8,076 nucleotides of DNA from assembly GCA_937967875.1 (NCBI GenBank), contig CALBTQ010000756.1, forward strand, positions 1 through 8,076, written 5' to 3'. Positions 1 to 5,288 of the stretch are shown piece after piece. Under the pieces are notes generated by a model that worked only from the letters and a program-made list of their open reading frames with translations, did not search any database and was not told the DNA's origin. The first letter of the stretch is position 1; the number at the start of each line of letters is the position of its first letter. The position numbers and the translations under genes were made by a program. The DNA is from an uncultured Pseudomonadota bacterium. GTDB lineage: Bacteria; Lernaellota; Lernaellaia; Lernaellales; Lernaellaceae.

Positions 1-21
1 CGGTCGAACCTCTTTGGGTCA

Positions 22-55
22 CACGGCCAAAGGCCGTGGGTTTAGTACGAACTAA
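22..55 (-). terminator. Two small hairpins after the last stop, possible transcript end
   Basis: Just after the stop at 59-61 are two inverted repeats: ttagt/actaa at 42-46 and 51-55 (4-nt loop), and cacggcc/ggccgtg at 22-28 and 32-38 (3-nt loop, 7 bp, GC-rich). No T-run follows the second on the minus strand, so it is not a classical intrinsic terminator. It could protect the 3' end or be a weak terminator. Confidence 0.3.
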
Positions 56-58
56 GCG

Positions 59-1870
59 TCAGCAGCCGCAGCCGTCATCGTCATCGTCATCGTCATCATC
101 ATCGTCATCGTCATCGTCAACATCATCGTCGGCCGCATCGGCATCATCGTCATCATCATCGTCGTCATCGTCGTCGTCGATATCGTCATCATCATCGTCG
201 TCATCGTCGTCGTCATCGGGCGTAGTGTCGTCATCGTCGTCGACGGGTGCATCGCAAGTATCCGACGTTTCATTGCAGGATTCATCTTCATCGCAGGGAT
301 CGCCCCCATGGACCGAGCAACTGCCGGCCGCACAGGTGTCGGCGCCGTTACAATACTGGTTGTCTTCGCAGGTGTTGCCGTCATTGTCCGACCAGGCGTC
401 GTCGGCCTGATCGATATCGCAGATCTGGCAGACGTTCGTCGGATTGACCGTGCCGTCGTCGTAACATTCTTCGTCGATGACGCAACCGTCGCACATCCTG
501 TATTTGATGGTGATGGCGCCCGTCGTCCAATCATAATTTTCTTTGGTAACATAACCGGTAACGTATACATTGCCAGCATCATCCAGAAAAACATCTTTGC
601 CGACATCTTCGGAACCGGCGGGGCCGTCATAGAAGTCGGTCCACAACAATGTGCCCGCGGGATCCCACTTTAAAGTCGCGACATCGTCGATATTCCCTTC
701 GCCGCCGTCAGAGTATCCGGTGATATATACATTGCCCGATCCATCAAGGATCATTTTATCGGGACCATCGCCGTAACCGGCGGAGGTGCGGGCAAAGGAC
801 TGTTGCCACTGTTTTACTCCATCGCTGTTATACTTAAGGAGGAGAATATCGGAAAAATTGGAGTTAGCCACCTCATCATCCTTGATCGCCACATAGACGT
901 TGCCGTCGCCATCCACGGCAATATCGTATGGCTCCGAAGAATTGCCTGGGCCATTGTATATCGCATTCCATTGTTCCACGCCTGCCGCATTGAATTTGGC
1001 GATATACGTGTCTGAGACATAACCTATGGTCTCTTCTTTATGAGCGGCATGATAGACATTTCCGTCGCCATCCACGGCAATCGCCAAGCCCCATGCGTCC
1101 ATTCCCCATGATTGCCGCACTTCCCATTGCAGCACTCCGTTGGTATTGACTTTTAATGTTAATATATCATCCCAATTGCCGGTATTGGACATGCCGGTGA
1201 CATACACGTTGCCGACGCCATTCACGGCAAAATCCTTCGGTTGGTTCTCACTGCCAATAGGGCTATATGTGTAAAACCATTGTTGGACACCATCCGAATT
1301 ATACTTAACCACAAGGTAACTCTTATACTCGTCGCCGCTACTGCCATATATGTAGACGTTTCCGGAGTCGTCCAATTGCACGCCGTCACATTGTTCATAG
1401 TTGCCGTTGTGATAATTTACCGCCCACAATTCGGTTCCGTCGGCATCGTATTTTACAGTCAGGCAATCGGTGTCAACAGAATTCTCGATTGTACCGGTGG
1501 CGTATATGTTGCCATCGCCATCGATCGTTATGGCCTTAGCTACATCATCGCCGTAGGCTGGTTCTCCGTGATGCGTTTTAATCCACTGTTGCTCGCCGGT
1601 GGAATTGTATTTCAGGACCATAAATTCTTCTTCATTGTTATAGTCTTCGGTCATGCCGGCGATATAGACACTTCCCTCGTCGTCAACAACCACACCGTTA
1701 CTGGTGGCGCTGTAGCCAGCCCCGGCGCTGTAACGCGTGGCCCATTGGCGATACATTTGTGCAGATTGCGCCTCAGAGATCGAAGCAATGAGAATAAAAA
1801 ACGGAACAAGCAAACAGGTAATCGTCAACAACAGGGGCATACCGATTACTTTGCTGCATATCGACTTCAT
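59..1870 (-). CDS. Secreted SBBP-type beta-propeller protein with Cys-rich module and poly-Asp-GCGC tail
   Basis: The start is placed at the ATG at 1870 (603 residues) because GGAGG lies 4 nt upstream. An ATG 12 bp earlier (1882) has no ribosome site and would put that GGAGGA inside the coding region. Residues 1-33 are a Sec signal peptide (K2, hydrophobic core about 8-30, likely cleavage after SEA). Residues 43-457 hold eight SBBP-like (seven-bladed beta-propeller repeat family) units of about 52 residues. Each has a 'D-x-x-GN-V-Y-V-T-G' strand (GNVYVTG at 220 and 434, GNVYITG at 379) and a 'LKYNSDGVQQW' type strand. A 12-Cys module covers 460-539. A 56-residue, almost pure Asp tract (544-599) begins DDDDDTTPDDD and is followed by the terminal GCGC. 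There is no transmembrane helix. The protein is the last gene of the apparent operon and shares its Cys module and tail style with the gene before it. Likely secreted or surface-held; ligand unknown. Confidence 0.93.
   Translation of the reverse strand: MKSICSKVIGMPLLLTITCLLVPFFILIASISEAQSAQMYRQWATRYSAGAGYSATSNGVVVDDEGSVYIAGMTEDYNNEEEFMVLKYNSTGEQQWIKTHHGEPAYGDDVAKAITIDGDGNIYATGTIENSVDTDCLTVKYDADGTELWAVNYHNGNYEQCDGVQLDDSGNVYIYGSSGDEYKSYLVVKYNSDGVQQWFYTYSPIGSENQPKDFAVNGVGNVYVTGMSNTGNWDDILTLKVNTNGVLQWEVRQSWGMDAWGLAIAVDGDGNVYHAAHKEETIGYVSDTYIAKFNAAGVEQWNAIYNGPGNSSEPYDIAVDGDGNVYVAIKDDEVANSNFSDILLLKYNSDGVKQWQQSFARTSAGYGDGPDKMILDGSGNVYITGYSDGGEGNIDDVATLKWDPAGTLLWTDFYDGPAGSEDVGKDVFLDDAGNVYVTGYVTKENYDWTTGAITIKYRMCDGCVIDEECYDDGTVNPTNVCQICDIDQADDAWSDNDGNTCEDNQYCNGADTCAAGSCSVHGGDPCDEDESCNETSDTCDAPVDDDDDTTPDDDDDDDDDDDDIDDDDDDDDDDDDADAADDDVDDDDDDDDDDDDDDDGCGC
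74..241 (-). repeat. GAT/GAC trinucleotide tract encoding poly-Asp tail
   Basis: 56 codons, nearly all GAT or GAC, with a few Ala, Val, Ile, Thr and Pro interruptions (TTP at 549-551 of the protein; ADAA and V further on). GAT and GAC often alternate, giving runs of the hexamer GATGAC. It links the Cys-rich module to the terminal GCGC. Length change by whole codons would keep the frame. Confidence 0.95.
251..370 (-). other. Cys-rich module, copy in the 603-residue protein
   Basis: Residues 501-540 have seven Cys spaced 5, 5, 4, 7, 5, 6 with landmarks YCNGADTC, GDPC and CNETSDTCD, followed by VDDDDDTTPDDD. Five more Cys (460, 463, 469, 481, 484) lie just before it and look like part of the same secreted Cys-rich region. 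Confidence 0.8.
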
Positions 1871-1873
1871 ATT

Positions 1874-1879
1874 TCCTCC
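1874..1879 (-). promoter_or_regulatory. Ribosome binding site (GGAGGA) that decides the start at 1870
   Basis: Strong Shine-Dalgarno sequence just upstream of the ATG at 1870. It argues against the earlier in-frame ATG at 1882. The 61-bp gap that contains it (1871-1931) is AT-rich and shows no clear promoter or terminator, which fits read-through from the upstream gene. Confidence 0.8.
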
Positions 1880-1931
1880 CATTTTTTACCAGTTACTCGT
1901 TTTAGAAACCGGATTTCGGAATGTGTATTAT

Positions 1932-4900
1932 TTAAAAACAACCACCGCTGCCAATATCATCGTCATCATCGTCATCATCGCTTCCATCAACGCCGAAGCA
2001 TGCGGCCAGTTCTTTACAAGTGGCGGCCTCTTTCGCGCAATTCAGATAGGACGATTGTAATTTTGCACACATCGACAAGCATTCGCTCATCGAGTCGACG
2101 CCAAAGAAATCGGTCAAACCGCAGGATTCCACGCGATTGCAGAAACTTTCACATGTGTCGTCGTTATCATCGTTGTCATCGTCATCGATGTCGTCATCAT
2201 CGGGCGTGGTATCGTCATCATCGTCGTCAGGTGTGCTGTCGTCATCGTCGGGCGTGGTATCGTCATCGTCGACGTTGGGGTCGCAATCGTCGGTTTCTTC
2301 GTTGCAGGTTTGATTGGTCGCGCACGGATCGCCCGGCGAATCACATTCGTCGTTGGCTTCGTCGCAGGTCTCCACGCCGGTGCAGAACTGGCCGTCGTCG
2401 CAGTCGCGCGGGTCGCCGTCGCATATGCCTTCGGTGCAAATATCGTCAACCGTGCAATACAACTCATCGTCGCAGGCCGTGCCGTTGGGCAGGAACTCAT
2501 CGGTCGGACAGGCTGCGTTCGTACCCGTGCATTGCTCGGCGATGTCGCAGTCGTCGACGGCATCGCGGCACACATCGCCGGCGGCAACAAAAACATCGGC
2601 CGGGCAATCGGTCGAGGATCCGTCGCAGGTTTCGACCTCGTCGCACAGACCGGCCGCCGGACGACACACGGTGCCCGTATTGGCCGGTGTGCAATAGCCG
2701 TCATCGGTCCCGCCGGCTGCTTCGCTGCACGCCTGGCAGTCGTCGGTCACACCGTCGCCGCAAGCGTTCTCGCAACACACGCCGTCGATGCAATACCCGC
2801 TGACGCATTGCGAACCGTCATCGCAGGATAACCCCAGCGGCAGCATCCCCAGGCTGCGCGCGACTACCCGCTGGACGGTCACATCGCCTATTTCAGCAAA
2901 GGACGCGTAGGCGAAAATGGTTTCATTGGCGTTGCGCGAAGCAATGGACGGCGAAGATATGTAGTACGGATCGGCCATCATATCGCCGATGGCGTAAGGA
3001 GCCGGATCATACAACGTGCCGTCCGGATTGAGGCGAAAACCGTAGGTCATACTGTTATTTTTGGTAACAATCGTGGTGGTGTAATTGACGTGCACCAACG
3101 CACCGTCATAGCTGAGAACGATGTCGTTTATCGGGTCTAAACCGGTTGCGATGGTAATGAGATCGCCGGCCGTACCGTCCTGATTGAGCACATAACCGTA
3201 TAAATCATTGCCGTGCGAAAAGACGATCATACTGGCGTCATCGGCGCCGACGATCCGCACCATGGTGATATCGTTGTCCTGCCGTAGTGAAATACCGTTC
3301 GGTTCGGGAATATTGTAATCGCTATCCAGACGATAGACATACAACTGGTACTCCGGCAGCATTATGTCATTTTTTCCGGGAAAGGCGATAATGGTGTTGA
3401 CGCCGTCATAAGCGATGCGCACCTGCGGATGACTATCCACAAGATAAATCGGATGAGGCACCCAATTGGTATAGTCGATGATTGCACCATCCACTCCGAT
3501 ACGAGCATATATAATTTCATAGACGTACGTACCGCATCCGACCTGAAGAGCTCGAAAGTAGCCAAGCAAATAATGCTGGCCATTGTAGGTCAGATCATAT
3601 TGAATTTCACGAAAATCGCAGCCGCCGCCGTGATCGTAGATGATCTGCCCGTCAGGATTTTGCACCACGCCGGCGGCGCTGACCTTTGTGCCGCGAATCG
3701 CCCCGCCACGCATCCAGGAAACATAGAAATCGGTCCCGTCGGAGGCGATGTGGATATCATCCACCCGACAAGATTCATTGTATTCCTCGTCGATCGGGAA
3801 GGATGCGGTTTTCGGGTTGCCTTCGGGCGATAAAATCACTCCGAAAAGCTGGCCGTAAAAACTCTCGCGTTTATCGCGCCAGGCAACCAGGTAATCGGCG
3901 CCGTTGCAGCCGATGGCGGACAGATCCTGTTCATTGGCGCTGCTATAGGCGAAGGTTTTCCCGGCAAGGTCCAGCAACGTGCCGTCGGGAGAAATGCGAG
4001 ATACGAAGGATTTTAAATCGGCACTATTGACCATCCAACCGACAACGAAATTCGTGCCATCATACGTGGAGTGCATATATCTGAAATAATAATTATTTTC
4101 ATTCAATTCATCCAACAGGATCGGCGGATCGTCCAACACCGTACCATCCAAGCCGATGCGCACGGCCTGGATTTTGTTGTAATCGACGTAAGATTCATAA
4201 TAGTGACTTATAACGGTGAGCAAAAGCTGCGTACCGTCGGTGGTGACGTCGAAATCGCTTGCCGTGTTTTCGCGTAACGTGCTATCCCAAATTAAAATCC
4301 CATCGGGATCCAACACTTCGAGATTCGTGTTAATGCGCGTCGTATAAAGTGAAAGATAACCGCTCGCATTTTCCTTTTTATAAACCAGCCAGTAATACGT
4401 GCCGTCCCATACGATTTCGAATTCGTCCATAAATTCCGCTGTATTGATCGTATCGGTGACCAGATTCACCCACGTTCCATTTACCGATGTACCATTCGCA
4501 TTCAAACGCATTCCGCAGATGACGCGCGGCGAATCCAGATCGTAGTAGGTTCGCAACAGTAGAAACTCGTCGCCATTGGAAGTAATGCGGAAATTATTCC
4601 TATTAGCTAAAAAGTCTTCATCCATGAGTAGAATGGCGGATCCGATCGAGCCGTTCGGATTTAAACTCCGCACATACAATTTATCATTACTTCCCATAGT
4701 TCCCAATTGATAAAAATATGCCAGAAGATAATTGCTTCCATTAAAAGCAACACCGATGGAGTCCGGAAGGTAATATTCCGTGTCGACGGTGGCGATGGTT
4801 ATCGAATTGGGATCGAGACAATTACCGTCGGCATCGAAACGACGGGCATAGATGTAGGCAGTGCCGGAGCCGGGATAACTGCTTTGTAAGAATAACGCTT

Positions 4901-5258
4901 GATTATCACTGGCGCCGACATGGCCGAACGATTCGCCATAACCGTTCAAGCCGAAGGGATCGAGCACCGTGCCTTCATCGGAAAAGCGAGTCAAGTATAG
5001 CGGACCGTGCAAGTTGCTTTCCGTCGTGTCGTACCAGAACAGGTAGCTGGCGCCGCCAAAGCCGACAAGGTCGACAAATTGATGCCTGGTGTGCGGAATG
5101 GCCACCGGATCGTCGACCAGAAATTCTTCGGAAACAACCGGCCCCCAAGGGGATTTTGCTTCGGCGAAAACGGTTTTGCCGACCAGCCCAATCAAGATCA
5201 TCAAGCATAAAGCGCCTGCGGAAAGCGCAAGAATCCCGCTGCCATTTTTTCGCATCAT
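1932..5258 (-). CDS. Secreted beta-propeller-like repeat protein with disintegrin-like Cys-rich region and Asp-rich C-terminus
   Basis: This 1108-residue protein starts with a Sec signal peptide: basic MMRKNG, a hydrophobic core at about 9-30, and likely cleavage after VFA or AEA (32-34). Residues about 60-805 hold roughly 14 degenerate units of 50-60 residues, pattern 'G-x-x-YLvaW ... R-x-x-x-dGtvlDp' (GADYLVAW at 453, GTNFVVGW at 401). This repeat type is common in large exported proteins of deltaproteobacteria-like groups and is predicted to form propellers. A Cys-rich region follows (812-992), including two tandem disintegrin-loop-like units (865-929). Then come an Asp/Thr/Pro linker (997-1034), a compact 8-Cys domain (1036-1087), eight Asp residues and the terminal GSGGCF. 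No transmembrane helix or LPXTG motif ends the protein. The start at 5258 has GGGAG 6 nt upstream; the adjacent second ATG (5255) is equally possible. It lies 30 bp after the upstream gene and 61 bp before the downstream one. Probably an adhesin or structural surface protein; exact function not recognised. Confidence 0.93.
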   Translation of the reverse strand: MMRKNGSGILALSAGALCLMILIGLVGKTVFAEAKSPWGPVVSEEFLVDDPVAIPHTRHQFVDLVGFGGASYLFWYDTTESNLHGPLYLTRFSDEGTVLDPFGLNGYGESFGHVGASDNQALFLQSSYPGSGTAYIYARRFDADGNCLDPNSITIATVDTEYYLPDSIGVAFNGSNYLLAYFYQLGTMGSNDKLYVRSLNPNGSIGSAILLMDEDFLANRNNFRITSNGDEFLLLRTYYDLDSPRVICGMRLNANGTSVNGTWVNLVTDTINTAEFMDEFEIVWDGTYYWLVYKKENASGYLSLYTTRINTNLEVLDPDGILIWDSTLRENTASDFDVTTDGTQLLLTVISHYYESYVDYNKIQAVRIGLDGTVLDDPPILLDELNENNYYFRYMHSTYDGTNFVVGWMVNSADLKSFVSRISPDGTLLDLAGKTFAYSSANEQDLSAIGCNGADYLVAWRDKRESFYGQLFGVILSPEGNPKTASFPIDEEYNESCRVDDIHIASDGTDFYVSWMRGGAIRGTKVSAAGVVQNPDGQIIYDHGGGCDFREIQYDLTYNGQHYLLGYFRALQVGCGTYVYEIIYARIGVDGAIIDYTNWVPHPIYLVDSHPQVRIAYDGVNTIIAFPGKNDIMLPEYQLYVYRLDSDYNIPEPNGISLRQDNDITMVRIVGADDASMIVFSHGNDLYGYVLNQDGTAGDLITIATGLDPINDIVLSYDGALVHVNYTTTIVTKNNSMTYGFRLNPDGTLYDPAPYAIGDMMADPYYISSPSIASRNANETIFAYASFAEIGDVTVQRVVARSLGMLPLGLSCDDGSQCVSGYCIDGVCCENACGDGVTDDCQACSEAAGGTDDGYCTPANTGTVCRPAAGLCDEVETCDGSSTDCPADVFVAAGDVCRDAVDDCDIAEQCTGTNAACPTDEFLPNGTACDDELYCTVDDICTEGICDGDPRDCDDGQFCTGVETCDEANDECDSPGDPCATNQTCNEETDDCDPNVDDDDTTPDDDDSTPDDDDDDTTPDDDDIDDDDNDDNDDTCESFCNRVESCGLTDFFGVDSMSECLSMCAKLQSSYLNCAKEAATCKELAACFGVDGSDDDDDDDDIGSGGCF
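1956..1979 (-). repeat. Short Asp tract (8 codons) before the GSGGCF terminus
   Basis: Eight consecutive GAT/GAC codons followed by Ile and then GSGGCF and a TAA stop. Same layout as the longer tail of the downstream gene. Confidence 0.9.
1995..2153 (-). other. Compact 8-Cys C-terminal domain
   Basis: Residues 1036-1087 contain eight Cys in the order C-x3-C-x5-C ... C-x3-C ... C-x6-C-x5-C. The spacing of paired Cys on what look like helices (ESFCNRVESC, CLSMCAKL, CKELAACF) suggests a small disulfide-bonded helical hairpin bundle. It is flanked by acidic tracts on both sides. I do not recognise a named family. Confidence 0.65.
2157..2270 (-). repeat. Asp-Thr-Pro linker tract (38 codons)
   Basis: Encodes residues 997-1034 as blocks of four to six Asp split by TTP, STP, I and N. 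It separates the Cys-rich region from the 8-Cys C-terminal domain. The beginning (VDDDDTTPDDDD) nearly matches the start of the tract in the downstream gene. Confidence 0.92.
2280..2402 (-). other. Cys-rich module, copy in the 1108-residue protein
   Basis: Residues 953-993 have seven Cys spaced 5, 5, 6, 6, 5, 6 with landmarks FCTGVETC, GDPC, and CNEETDDCD directly before the Asp tract. It matches the module at 251-370 in the downstream gene. Confidence 0.8.
2472..2666 (-). other. Two tandem disintegrin-loop-like Cys repeats
   Basis: Residues 865-897 and 897-929 have exactly the same cysteine spacing, C-x6-C-x5-C-x6-C-x11-C, with the boundary Cys shared. The first reads CRPAAGLCDEVETC and then CPADVF; the second reads CRDAVDDCDIAEQC and then CPTDEF. 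This matches the CR-x5-CD-x2-E-x-C ... CPxD pattern of the ADAM/snake-venom disintegrin loop. Homology versus convergence cannot be settled here. Confidence 0.7.
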
Positions 5259-5264
5259 TGTTAT

Positions 5265-5269
5265 CTCCC
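5265..5269 (-). promoter_or_regulatory. Ribosome binding site (GGGAG) for the 1108-residue gene
   Basis: GGGAG sits 6 nt upstream of the ATG at 5258, within the 30-bp gap that follows the upstream stop (5289-5291). A CTCC at 5273-5276 could pair with GGAG at 5265-5268 across a 4-nt loop, making a weak hairpin that hides the site. A ribosome finishing the upstream gene would open it, which would fit translational coupling. The pairing is only 4 bp, so the site call is good but the coupling is inference. Confidence 0.7.
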
Positions 5270-5288
5270 TCAGGAGGTTATGTTCGCA

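Noticed and set aside
1..10. GGTTCGACC on the minus strand, resembling a tRNA T-arm
   Set aside because: The loop and stem do not complete a proper T-arm (no C after the seven-base loop) and the rest of a tRNA is absent from the window.
36..410. Plus-strand open frame encoding a poly-Ser protein
   Set aside because: It is the complement of the GAT/GAC tract of the minus-strand gene (TCG/TCA read as Ser). It has no ribosome site, and the minus-strand frame has a signal peptide and clear repeats.
1871..1882. Start of the SBBP-type gene at the ATG at 1882
   Set aside because: It would translate the GGAGGA ribosome site as Gly-Gly and lacks its own site; 1870 gives a normal signal peptide.
1241..2803. 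Long plus-strand open frame of 520 codons spanning the gap between two genes
   Set aside because: The product is Arg/His-rich with no domain sense, and it lies antisense to well-supported secreted proteins, crossing their gene boundary.
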